From Lacticaseibacillus thailandensis DSM 22698 = JCM 13996 (GTDB lineage: Bacteria > Bacillota > Bacilli > Lactobacillales > Lactobacillaceae): DNA of 64,000 nt. The stretch is from assembly GCF_001312865.1 (NCBI RefSeq), contig NZ_BBER01000004.1, positions 1 through 64,000 on the forward strand, in the 5' to 3' direction. The number at the start of each line of letters is the position of its first letter. Position 1 is the first letter of the stretch. Below are positions 31,397 to 39,938 of this stretch, piece by piece. The position numbers were made by a program, and so were the translations under genes. The notes under the pieces are model-generated. The model worked only from the letters and a program-made list of their open reading frames with translations. It was not told the origin of the DNA and searched no databases.

Positions 31397-31900
31397 ATGG
31401 CTAAAGAACGACTCGATTGGGACCACTACTTTATGATTCAGGCAGTGTTACTCGCGTCACGGAGTACCTGTAACCGTCTGTCGGTGGGGGCCACGTTGGT
31501 GCGCGACAAGCGTATCATTGCTGGCGGCTACAACGGCTCCGTGGCCGGCGATGATCACTGTACGGACAAAGGTTGCTACCTAGTTGATGGTCACTGCGTT
31601 CGCACCATTCATGCCGAAATGAACGCCATTTTGCAGTGTGCCAAATTCGGCGTGTCCACTGACGGCGCCACGGTCTACGTCACCGATTTCCCGTGCCTGC
31701 AGTGCACCAAGATGCTGTTACAGGCCGGCATCAAGGAAATTGTCTACGAACGCAATTACCACAACGACGAGTACGCTATGCAACTACTCAAACGCATGCA
31801 CACCATCGTCCGTCAGGTCAAACTGAGTCCCGAAGACTTGGAGCGGGCCAATTTTGCCGAATACATTGGTACCACAGATTCTGGAAACGCAACTGCTTAA
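31397..31900 (+). CDS. comEB: ComE operon protein 2-like / dCMP deaminase family
   Basis: Zinc-dependent cytidine/deoxycytidylate deaminase fold. The 167-residue protein has the zinc motifs HAEMNAILQCA (residues about 75-85) and PCLQCTKML (about 99-107), and an N-terminal RSTCNRLSVGATLV. This is the ComEB type, often near comEA/comEC; those genes are not here. Start follows GGGAGG. Deamination of dCMP for thymidylate synthesis is the probable activity; a competence role is not supported by context. Confidence 0.9.
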   Translation: MAKERLDWDHYFMIQAVLLASRSTCNRLSVGATLVRDKRIIAGGYNGSVAGDDHCTDKGCYLVDGHCVRTIHAEMNAILQCAKFGVSTDGATVYVTDFPCLQCTKMLLQAGIKEIVYERNYHNDEYAMQLLKRMHTIVRQVKLSPEDLERANFAEYIGTTDSGNATA

Positions 31901-32127
31901 GCTACGGCCAAAATGTGCACCGTATTAAGCGGTGGGGTACTTATCATCAGCGGTGTCTGGCAGTTGGTACGCACTCGCAGAGACGTGTACTACTAGCGAA
32001 GTTGGTGCGGACTGAGCCTTAATGACGTTCTACCGTGCCCAAGTTATGATTGCGGGCGGCAACTAGCGTCACCCTGATGGCACTAGCCGAACAATTACAA
32101 CCACACTGATTTTTCCGCAAGTTACCT
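31901..32127. other. Intergenic spacer, nothing recognised
   Basis: No open frame with a ribosome site, no RNA family and no repeat that I recognise between the comEB stop and its terminator. Confidence 0.5.
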
Positions 32128-32166
32128 ACCCCCTCGGATTGGCCACGCCAACCGGGGGATTTTTGG
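32128..32166 (+). terminator. Terminator downstream of comEB
   Basis: CCCC..CGG.TTGGC pairs with GCCAA.CCG.GGGG around CAC (about 32129-32158), then ATTTTTGG. Intrinsic terminator, placed over 200 bases after the comEB stop. It may also insulate the convergent glyA. Confidence 0.75.
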
Positions 32167-32233
32167 TACCATCACCACACCCATGCAAATGGCGCACCTA
32201 CTACCAGTAAGTACGCCATTAATTACCGTCAAA

Positions 32234-33487
32234 TTACTCTACGATCGTACTATCCACCGGGTGGGCATCCGTTAACGCGCGCACCGTCCGCTTGACCGTA
32301 GCGAGTACCCGCGGGTCATCGCGACCAGCGATTGCCTGCACGATTAGTTGCCCCACCTGGTAACACTCGTCCTCAGTAAAACCGCGCGTGGTGATAGCCG
32401 CCGTACCCAAACGAATCCCGCTGGTCTTAAACGGCCCGTTGGTTTCGTCAGGCAACTGGTTACTGTTGGTCGTGATCATGGCCCCGTCGAGCAAGTTCTG
32501 GACCTCACGTCCGGTCAGCCCGTACGGGCGGACGTCTACCAGTACCAGGTGATTGTCACTACCACCCGAGACTAGTTGCAGTTGGGAATCACCCGCCACT
32601 AGGCCCCGATTCATGGCCTGCATGTTACGCACTACCTGCTGGGCGTACTCCTTGAAGGCGGGCTGCTGGGCTTCACCCAACGCCACGGCTTTGGCCGCGA
32701 TTACGTGGTCCAGTGGCCCACCCTGAATACCAGGAAACAACGCTTTGTTGATGGCCTTGAGGTACTGCTGTTTGCACAAAATGAGGCCACCACGTGGGCC
32801 CCGCAAGGTCTTGTGCGTCGTTGTGGTCACCACGTCAGCGTACGGTACCGGATTCGGGTGCACCCCACCAGCGACGAGACCCGCAATGTGCGCCATATCC
32901 ACCATCAGTAACGCCCCGACGCTGTCAGCAATCGCGCGGAAACGGGCAAAGTCGATGATGCGGCTGTACGCAGAGGCACCAGCCACAATCAGGCGTGGCC
33001 GCACTGCTTGAGCCTCGGCACTGATAGCGTCGTAATCCAACCAGCCGTGCGCATCCACGCCATAGTGTTCGAAGTGGTACTCCTGCCCCGAAAAACTGAT
33101 GGGCGCACCATGAGACAGGTGCCCACCGGCGGCCAAGTCCATGGCCAGCACCGTGTCGCCATCTTTCAGTAGCGCCCGGTACGCTGCCATGTTGGCTTGC
33201 GAACCCGAGTGCGGTTGCACGTTGGCTGCCTCGGCGCCAAATAAAGCTTTGGCCCGGTCAATGGCCAGCTGCTCCGTCACGTCGATATACTCGTTACCAC
33301 CGTAGTAACGGTGCCCCGGATAGCCCTCCGAATACTTATTGGTCAGCACGCTACCTTGCGCTGCACGCACGCCTGGACTAACGATGTTTTCTGACGCAAT
33401 CAGCTCGATGTTGTGCTGCTGCCGAGCCTCTTCCTGATGAATTGCTTGCCAAACCGCTGGGTCGGCCTGTTCGTAACTGTGAGTCAT
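32234..33487 (-). CDS. glyA: Serine hydroxymethyltransferase
   Basis: PLP enzyme exchanging serine and glycine with methylene-tetrahydrofolate, the main one-carbon source. I place the start at 33487 ([20 protein letters not shown]), preceded by AGGAGG; the open frame to 33580 has no site. Landmarks: [54 protein letters not shown], and the PLP-lysine motif [16 protein letters not shown]. At 417 residues it is full length and intact. An extended -10 (TGCTATGAT, 33551-33543) lies about 55 bases upstream. Confidence 0.97.
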   Translation of the reverse strand: MTHSYEQADPAVWQAIHQEEARQQHNIELIASENIVSPGVRAAQGSVLTNKYSEGYPGHRYYGGNEYIDVTEQLAIDRAKALFGAEAANVQPHSGSQANMAAYRALLKDGDTVLAMDLAAGGHLSHGAPISFSGQEYHFEHYGVDAHGWLDYDAISAEAQAVRPRLIVAGASAYSRIIDFARFRAIADSVGALLMVDMAHIAGLVAGGVHPNPVPYADVVTTTTHKTLRGPRGGLILCKQQYLKAINKALFPGIQGGPLDHVIAAKAVALGEAQQPAFKEYAQQVVRNMQAMNRGLVAGDSQLQLVSGGSDNHLVLVDVRPYGLTGREVQNLLDGAMITTNSNQLPDETNGPFKTSGIRLGTAAITTRGFTEDECYQVGQLIVQAIAGRDDPRVLATVKRTVRALTDAHPVDSTIVE

Positions 33488-33542
33488 GAGCGGTGTCCTC
33501 CTCATCTCGACGACGTTATGACAACAAACTATCGGTGCCATT

Positions 33543-33551
33543 ATCATAGCA
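33543..33551 (-). promoter_or_regulatory. Extended -10 of glyA
   Basis: TGCTATGAT on the minus strand, with a T-rich, poor -35 region. The same extended -10 string occurs before argG. The rest of 33552-33676 holds nothing else I recognise. Confidence 0.55.
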
Positions 33552-33676
33552 TGCGCACCACGAAAAAAAACTACGTACATTGATCGGCACCGTCAGGCAC
33601 ACCCACTTGCAGGTACCACGTGCAAAAAAATGTGCTGGACTTATATCGTAATGGCTACCTCCTTGAGAGACAAACA

Positions 33677-33718
33677 AGGACCAGTAACAATTCCATAACG
33701 GAAATCGTTACTGGTCCC
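33677..33718 (-). terminator. Terminator of the aldehyde dehydrogenase gene
   Basis: GGACCAGTAAC pairs with GTTACTGGTCC, extended by AT pairs, around TTCCGTTATGGA; on the minus strand it is followed by TTGTTTG. It lies about 100 bases beyond the stop at 33821. Confidence 0.75.
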
Positions 33719-33820
33719 TATTTTGACGTCAGGCGCCCGTTTCAACACACGCAACTAGCGCTGAACGTCATCACGTCAATTGACTGGCTCACAAAATCAG
33801 ATTTCTTGACCAAACGGTTA

Positions 33821-35188
33821 CTACTGCTGTGCCAAAACCAGGTGCTCGTTGACAAAGGCGTTGAGGCCCAGCTGGTACAGTTCACGACCGTAACCGGAGT
33901 TCTTCACACCACCAAATGGCAGTTCCGGCAGTGACAACCATGCCCGGTTGATGAAGGTCATCCCGGCTTCGAGCTGCCGTGCGACCCGGTCAGCCCGCTC
34001 AGCGTCCTGACTGAAGACCGAACTCCCCAGACCATAGCTGGAGTCGTTAGCCAACGCGATGGCTTCTTCTTCAGTGTCCACGTGGTAGATTGAAGCCACT
34101 GGCCCGAACAGTTCCTGGTTGAACGTTGGGTTGTCGTGATCAATGTCCGTCAAGACCGTAGGCTGGAAGAAAGCACCCTCGCTGTCGATTGGCGTGTTGC
34201 CGTACGCTACGTGCGCACCACCAGCAACGGCGCTGTCCACTTGCTCCTGCAACTTAGCCTTGGCCTTAGCAGAAGACAGCGGTGCTAACGTGGTAGCAGG
34301 GTCCAACGGATCGCCCGGCTGCACCTTGGCAAATGCTTGCGTCATGAAGTCCACAAAGTCATCATAACGGTCACCCACCACGATGAACCGCTTGGACGCC
34401 GTGCAAATCTGGCCGGCATTCATCAGGCGGGCCTGCGGTGCGGCTTGCTTGACCACATCCCAGTCAGCGTCAGGTAAAATGATGAAGGCATCATTACCGC
34501 CCAGTTCCAGGGTCGACTTTTTCAGGTGAGCACCCGCTTCCTGCGCCACGCTCGCACCGCCACGCTCAGAACCTGTCAGCGCCACACCAGCAACCCGTGG
34601 ATCGGCAATGGCTTTGCCAACCTGATCGTAGTTAATAAACAGGTTGGTGAAGCTACCATCGGGCACGCCAGCACGCTTGAGAACGTCGACAAACGCCTCC
34701 GCACTTCCGGGCGTGATGGAAGAGTGCTTCAAAATCATGGTGTTACCGACCATGAAGTTCGGGGCAAAGACACGCATCAACTGGTAGTACGGGAAGTTCC
34801 ATGGCTCCACCATGACCAGTACCCCTACGGCTTGCTTGGCGTAGTAGGCCGCGCCTGCATTCGTAGTCAGCGGTGTATCTGCCAGCATGTCCGCACCATG
34901 ATCAGCAAAGTAATCGGCAATGTCAGCGCAAAGGGCTACTTCAGCTTCCGCCTCACCAATCAACTTACCCATATCGATCGTCAACACTTTGGCTAACTCG
35001 TGCTTTTCTTGACGCATCAGGGTCGCAACCTGGTGCAAAGCGGCCGACCGTGTGGCCGGAGCTTCATTCCGAAATTGTTGGTACCGGGCGTAACCCGCCG
35101 TCAGTGCTGCTTCCAAATCAGCGTCACTGGCATTCGGATAGGTGCGAACCAACTTGTTCGTGTACGGATTAATTGTTTGATAGGCCAT
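33821..35188 (-). CDS. NAD(P)-dependent aldehyde (succinate-semialdehyde-type) dehydrogenase
   Basis: Aldehyde dehydrogenase superfamily, 455 residues, complete. Landmarks: EPWNFPYYQLMRV (cofactor/substrate channel), the Rossmann GSERGGASVA, the catalytic Glu motif LELGGNDAFIILPDAD, the nucleophile in NAGQICTASKRF, and PELPFGGVKNSGYGREL at the end. The short length and these motifs match the GabD/SSADH-like enzymes common in lactobacilli. The true substrate aldehyde cannot be read from sequence. Start at 35188 follows AAGGGG. It is monocistronic, bounded by hairpins on both sides. Confidence 0.92.
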   Translation of the reverse strand: MAYQTINPYTNKLVRTYPNASDADLEAALTAGYARYQQFRNEAPATRSAALHQVATLMRQEKHELAKVLTIDMGKLIGEAEAEVALCADIADYFADHGADMLADTPLTTNAGAAYYAKQAVGVLVMVEPWNFPYYQLMRVFAPNFMVGNTMILKHSSITPGSAEAFVDVLKRAGVPDGSFTNLFINYDQVGKAIADPRVAGVALTGSERGGASVAQEAGAHLKKSTLELGGNDAFIILPDADWDVVKQAAPQARLMNAGQICTASKRFIVVGDRYDDFVDFMTQAFAKVQPGDPLDPATTLAPLSSAKAKAKLQEQVDSAVAGGAHVAYGNTPIDSEGAFFQPTVLTDIDHDNPTFNQELFGPVASIYHVDTEEEAIALANDSSYGLGSSVFSQDAERADRVARQLEAGMTFINRAWLSLPELPFGGVKNSGYGRELYQLGLNAFVNEHLVLAQQ

Positions 35189-35347
35189 AAATTAAATCCC
35201 CTTTGCTAATTTTTTTTGTTAGTGCACATTGTCATTGTAACCCAACTGCAAGCGCATGCACAAAAAAAATTTCAATCAACGTGCATCCGCTCATATTGTT
35301 TTAATTATGGATGCACACTAACCCTAAACATTGTGTCTGGAGCAAAA

Positions 35348-35379
35348 CAGGGGTGCCGGCTTAACAACCGGCACCCCTG
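35348..35379 (-). terminator. Terminator of yajC
   Basis: Minus strand CAGGGGTGCCGG pairs with CCGGCACCCCTG around an eight-base loop, then TTTTGC. Strong intrinsic terminator 26 bases past the yajC stop. Confidence 0.92.
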
Positions 35380-35404
35380 TTTAAATAGTATATATTAATC
35401 TACT

Positions 35405-35815
35405 TTATTTAGCTTCGTCGTTCGTTTCGCTAGCGGCGGCACTGCTGTCGGCCGCGTCGCTAACCGCTGCATCAGCGGTGTCCGCAGCTGCACTGTCAGC
35501 ACCAGCTGGCGTAGTTGCTTTAGCTGCATCCGCGTGCTTCTCGACCCGCGAAATGGCCTGAGTAGCAAAGGTCAAGTATACGCCGTTGCAATCCAGCACG
35601 ATCTGGCCGTGTTCTTGGTCCATAGAATCAATCACACCGTACAGACCACCAACCGTCACAACGCTGTCGCCCTTCTTCAGGCCGTTGAACATCTGCTGAC
35701 GCTGTTGCTGCTGCTTCTTGGGCCCACGTACCATGGAAAAGTACATCAGCACTACCATCAGGATAATTAAAATAATCGTTACGGGACCCATGCCCGTACT
35801 TGCACCAAAAATCAC
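35405..35815 (-). CDS. yajC: Preprotein translocase subunit YajC
   Basis: Auxiliary Sec translocon subunit with a single N-terminal membrane segment (VTIILIILMVVLMYFSMV, residues 12-29) and a short cytoplasmic domain: RGPKKQQQQRQQMFNGLKKGDSVVTVGGLYG, read in pieces. At 136 residues it is longer than minimal YajC. The surplus is an acidic, Ala/Asp/Ser-rich low-complexity tail of roughly 40 residues that I expect to be disordered. It lies downstream of ruvB on the same strand, a common Bacillota arrangement. Confidence 0.94.
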   Translation of the reverse strand: MIFGASTGMGPVTIILIILMVVLMYFSMVRGPKKQQQQRQQMFNGLKKGDSVVTVGGLYGVIDSMDQEHGQIVLDCNGVYLTFATQAISRVEKHADAAKATTPAGADSAAADTADAAVSDAADSSAAASETNDEAK

Positions 35816-35905
35816 TGGCCATACACCTCATTTTTATTTGTTAATACCACTATACCAAATCACGTCCACTTTTGAAACCGAGCGTACTACAAACCGCGGC
35901 CCGTG

Positions 35906-36922
35906 TCATCCTTGATTATTGGGATACGGAACCCCCAGGTGCGCATACCCAGCACGCGTGACCGTCCGCCCCTTAGGTGTGCGCTGAATAAATCCGACCT
36001 GCAATAGGTATGGTTCGTATACTTCCTCGATGGTCGTACTTTCCTCACCGATATTGGCCGCAATGGTATTCAACCCCACCGGGCCACCGTGATACTGCTC
36101 GACCATTAACCGCAAGATTTTCCGGTCGGTAGCATCCAGCCCTTTCCGATCAACCTGTAGCGCCGTCAGGGCCTCATCGACCAAGTCTGCGCCCACCTCC
36201 TGCACGCCGGCGACGTCAGCAAAGTCGCGGATACGCTTCAGCAAGCGGTTCGCGATCCGGGGGGTGCCCCGCGACCGCAAGGCAATTTCGTGAACCCCAT
36301 CTGCGGCAATTCGTAGCTGGAAGATTTGCGCAGACCGCCGGACGATTTGGCTCAATTCGTCCGTATTGTAATAGGCCATGTGTGCGGTGATACCGAAGCG
36401 GTCCCGCAGCGGGGCCGAGAGTGCCCCGGCCCGCGTCGTCGCTCCAATCAGCGTGAATGGTGGCAATGGGAAGTGAATCGGGTGCACATCGGCGCCTTGG
36501 CCCACCACGATATCAATGAAGAAATCCTCCATGGCGGAGTACAACATTTCCTCCACCACTTTGGGCAGGCGGTGAATTTCGTCGATAAAAAGCACGTCCC
36601 CCGCTTCCAACTCGTTCAGGAGGGCGGCTAAATCACCAGGCTTTTCAATCGCCGGTCCGCTGGTGGTCCGCACATGCACCCCCAACTCGTTGGCAATTAC
36701 GAGGGCCAGGGTAGTTTTACCTAACCCAGGCGGCCCATACAACAGCACGTGGTCCAAGGACTCTTCACGCATTTTGGCAGCCTGAATGTAAACTTCTAGC
36801 TGTTGCTTGACTTGCCGTTGCCCAATGTATTGGGCTAAGGTCTGGGGACGCAGCGACAATTCGCTGTCCGCGTCCTCCGCGGTAGCATCCTGGTCAAGTA
36901 ACCGATCACTTTCATCTGGCAT
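35906..36922 (-). CDS. ruvB: Holliday junction branch migration helicase RuvB
   Basis: AAA+ motor of the RuvAB complex. Start [13 protein letters not shown] at 36922 after AAGGAGG. Motifs: [19 protein letters not shown], Walker [12 protein letters not shown] near residues 65-75, Walker [11 protein letters not shown], sensor [20 protein letters not shown], arginine finger region, and winged-helix C-terminus ([16 protein letters not shown]). The length of 338 residues is normal and in frame. It follows ruvA by about 20 bases and shares its SOS-box-like promoter. Confidence 0.97.
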   Translation of the reverse strand: MPDESDRLLDQDATAEDADSELSLRPQTLAQYIGQRQVKQQLEVYIQAAKMREESLDHVLLYGPPGLGKTTLALVIANELGVHVRTTSGPAIEKPGDLAALLNELEAGDVLFIDEIHRLPKVVEEMLYSAMEDFFIDIVVGQGADVHPIHFPLPPFTLIGATTRAGALSAPLRDRFGITAHMAYYNTDELSQIVRRSAQIFQLRIAADGVHEIALRSRGTPRIANRLLKRIRDFADVAGVQEVGADLVDEALTALQVDRKGLDATDRKILRLMVEQYHGGPVGLNTIAANIGEESTTIEEVYEPYLLQVGFIQRTPKGRTVTRAGYAHLGVPYPNNQG

Positions 36923-36943
36923 GAACACACCTCCTTGACGTGA

Positions 36944-37538
36944 TTATAGTAAGGCTTTTAATCCTGCTTGTAAGTACGCTTGCGTCGAACTATCGGGCAT
37001 GTCAACTAGTACACGACGCACCTTCTTAACCTGAGCATCCGTATAACCCAACGCGGTTAAAGCAGCCAGAGCATCGCGCAGTGCCGGGCTCAAATCGTCA
37101 TCAGCACTGGCAGTCAAGTCCAGTGCAGGCTGGCCACCATTAACCGGGGCGGCCACTTTGCCTTGCAGATCCAAGACAATTTGGGACGCGGTCTTCTTGC
37201 CGACCCCCGGAAACTTAGTCAGGAACGCCACATCATTATTAGCGATGGCGCTGGCCAGGGCATCCCCATGCGCATTGGCTTGAATGGCCAGGGCACTCTT
37301 GCCCAATACCGGTGACGGACAACAACTGGTTGAACAGTTGCTTGTCCCGCTGACTAGCAAAGCCATACAGCGTTTGGTCGTTATCGCGAATGATCTGTTG
37401 CACGTAAACGGTGGCCGTTTGTCCTTCATTAAATGTGAATGGGTTCCCCATCAGGACGTGGTAACCCACGCCACCGACATCAACCACGATGTACGCCGGG
37501 GTCACGGCCACAATGGTGCCGCGCAAAAATTCATACAT
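36944..37538 (-). CDS. ruvA: Holliday junction DNA-binding subunit RuvA (frameshifted)
   Basis: RuvA binds the four-way junction and loads RuvB. The N-terminal OB-fold MYEFLRGTIVAVTPAYIVVDVGG starts at 37538 after AAAGGAG. The helix-hairpin-helix region reads LLSVTGIG, then after a frame switch near 37306 KSALAIQANAHG and FPGVGKKTASQIVLDL. The C-terminal RuvB-binding domain is ALRDALAALTALGYTDAQV. Two bases seem to be missing (GGGCAAG where GGGCCCAAG would give IGPKSALAI). Restored length is about 199 residues, normal. Confidence 0.93.
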
Positions 37539-37566
37539 ATCGGACTACTCCTTTAGTTGTGCCGTA

Positions 37567-37595
37567 CGCACAAGTGTTCGGCTTCGATTATAGCA
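37567..37595 (-). promoter_or_regulatory. ruvAB promoter with candidate LexA box
   Basis: Extended -10 TGCTATAAT (37595-37587) on the minus strand, followed seven bases downstream by CGAACACTTGTGCG (37580-37567). This matches CGAAC-N4-GTTCG at nine of ten positions. LexA bound here would block initiation. RuvAB is an SOS operon in Bacillus. Confidence 0.7.
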
Positions 37596-37828
37596 TATCC
37601 ACCCCGCTTGGTCTCCCGCCCTGAGCCGTTTAGTTACCGGTCGACTTGGTTGGTGCAGGGTGTTGCCAACACCATTGCTTGCCAGGCTGGTTTGCATGGA
37701 CGGTCTAGCTCCTGCAGATGGGAACCCACATAACCAGTGCTACGTACCTTTCCCCGTGGTTGCGCGCTTTGCAGCCCACGGATGTGCACTCTCAACTGAC
37801 CGTGACCAAACCACCAGCTGTATAAGCA
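37596..37828. other. Intergenic region between mutL and ruvA
   Basis: Beyond the ruvA promoter and before the mutL hairpin I see no gene, RNA family or repeat. The presence of a terminator and a separate promoter means mutSL and ruvAB are distinct transcription units despite co-orientation. Confidence 0.5.
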
Positions 37829-37853
37829 AGGCCCGGGCGGTTTGCCCGGGCCT
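37829..37853 (-). terminator. Hairpin after mutL, likely terminator
   Basis: AGGCCCGGGC/GCCCGGGCCT, a perfect ten-base GC-rich stem with a five-base loop, only a few bases from the mutL stop. The following minus-strand sequence TTGCTTAT is a weak U-tract. Confidence 0.7.
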
Positions 37854-37858
37854 CTGCG

Positions 37859-39857
37859 TTATAAATCAACCGGATTACTTTCGTGGCTGTCCTGAATTCG
37901 CTTGAACATCCGGTTTAGGTCTTTGTTCGAGAACTCGACCACCACTGGCCGGCCGTGCGGACAATTAAACGGGTTTTCCGCCTGTTCCAGTTTGTCGAGC
38001 AACGCCTGCCCCTGCTGGGCGTCCAAATGGTGGTTGGCCTTAATGGCACGCTTGCAACTCATCATGATGGCCGCCGCCTCGCGGAATTTGGCGACAGTCA
38101 GGTGACCGTCGCGCAGCACCCAATCGATCATTTCACGTAGCGTGTCCTCTTCCTGACCAGCCGCAAACCACGTCGGGTGACTGTGCACCACAAAGCTGTT
38201 TTGACCAAAGTCCTCCAGATTAACGCCAACACTGTGCAGGACGTCCATCCGGTCACGAATCAACGCGGCATCGCTAGCTGGATAGTCCAGCACGATGGGT
38301 ACCAACAAATTCTGCTGTCCCTGATCCACCTGGCCAATTTCCACGCGGTACTTCTCGTAGTTGACCCGTTCCTGGGCGGCGTGCTGGTCCACCAGGTAAA
38401 AACCGTCCGGCGTCTCGGCCAAAATAAACGTGCCGTGCATCTGCGCCAGGTAATGCAAGTGGGGAAACCGCTCCTGTGGTTGATCCGCAGCCGCAGCCGG
38501 GGCGGCGGTGCCCGCTACCGCCAACGCATCTTCCTGATCAACCGCCGCCATCTCGTCAGGCGCAATGTGGGCGTACCGTTGATCCCACGCCGCCAGTCGT
38601 TCGGGATGCTTCATGATGCTGTCCTGAGGAAGCTCCTCAATGTCCAACCCGTAATCATTGGCACTGGCCGCATCTGGTGTTGGCGCTGCTGCCGGGTCCG
38701 GTGCCGCAGCCGATGAGGTTCCTGCCTGCATTGCTTGGCGCACAGACCGGTCAGTCGCTTCAATCGGAGTGACCGTCTCGTGCACACGCGGCGCACCTTC
38801 AAAGTTGAGCGCTTGTTGCTCCCCTTGGGATCCCCGCCGGTGTGGTAAGTTGTGCAACGCATCCGGAATCAGGTTTTGGTCGGCCATCCGCGCATAAATC
38901 GTTTGTTCGATCAACTTGCTAGCGCCGGCTCCTTACTAATGCGCAGTTCCTGCTTGGTGGGGTGCACGTTCACGTCTACCAACTGCGGATCAATGGTAAT
39001 GTTCACCACTGCCAACGGATACCGGCCCACCATTAGCTTGGAGCCATACCCGGCAATTACAGCCTTGGCTAAATTAAAGTTCTTAAAGTAGCGACCGTTT
39101 AATAGTAACGTCATGTGCGTCCGCGTGGCCCGGGTCGTGTCCGGTAAACTCACGTAGCCGGACACCTTAAAGTCCAGGTCTTCACCGCTGAACGCCAGCA
39201 TCGCCTTGGCAGTCGCCACCCCATAAATACCCGCGATGGTCTGTTGCAAATCACCATTACCAGCCGTGCGCAATAAAAGCTTATCGCCACTGCGCAACGT
39301 CATGGCAATATCGGGGTGCCCGAGCGCTAACCGGTTCACAATATCGGTAATGTGACTCAACTCGGTTGCCTGGGATTTTACGTACTTCAGGCGGGCCGGA
39401 GTGTTGTAAAAGAGGTTGTGCACCGCGATGGTCGTACCCTGCCGGAAGGCCTGCTGGTGGGCATCCACAATTTGGCCACCAGTGAGGTGAGCGGTGGTGC
39501 CGACGCCTCACTCGTCGCCGTTTCGATGGTCACGTCCGCAACCGCAGCGATACTGGCTAAAGCCTCACCGCGAAAACCCAGCGAATGAATCGCAAACAGG
39601 TCCCGCGTGGTCGCAATCTTACTGGTAGCGTGACGCTTGAACGCGGCGGGTACATCGTCAGGCTCGATGCCGGCCCCGTTGTCCGCAACCTCCATGAGCC
39701 GCAATCCGGCATCGGCCACCCGAATGTCGATTTGGCTAGCACCAGCATCAATGCTGTTTTCCACTAATTCCTTAATGACCGAAGCGGGACGTTCGACCAC
39801 TTCCCCGGCGGCAATCTGGTTGGCCAGTGCCTCTGGTAATTCATGAATTTGACTCAT
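37859..39857 (-). CDS. mutL: DNA mismatch repair protein MutL (frameshifted)
   Basis: GHKL ATPase coordinating mismatch repair. Start [21 protein letters not shown] at 39857. N-terminal ATPase motifs are [21 protein letters not shown] and [12 protein letters not shown], then in a second frame [19 protein letters not shown] and [14 protein letters not shown]. The C-terminal dimerisation domain includes [21 protein letters not shown] and [15 protein letters not shown]. Missing bases near 39495 and near 38925 split the frame. Restored length is about 665 residues, with an Ala/Pro-rich linker. The [13 protein letters not shown] segment resembles the endonuclease motif of MutL homologues in organisms lacking MutH. 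Downstream of mutS. Confidence 0.95.
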
Positions 39858-39938
39858 CGTGGTCACCCCCATACTGACAAAGACGATATGTGCCAACGCA
39901 CTAGGACGTTACGGCACTAACAACGCAAGCAATGTTAA

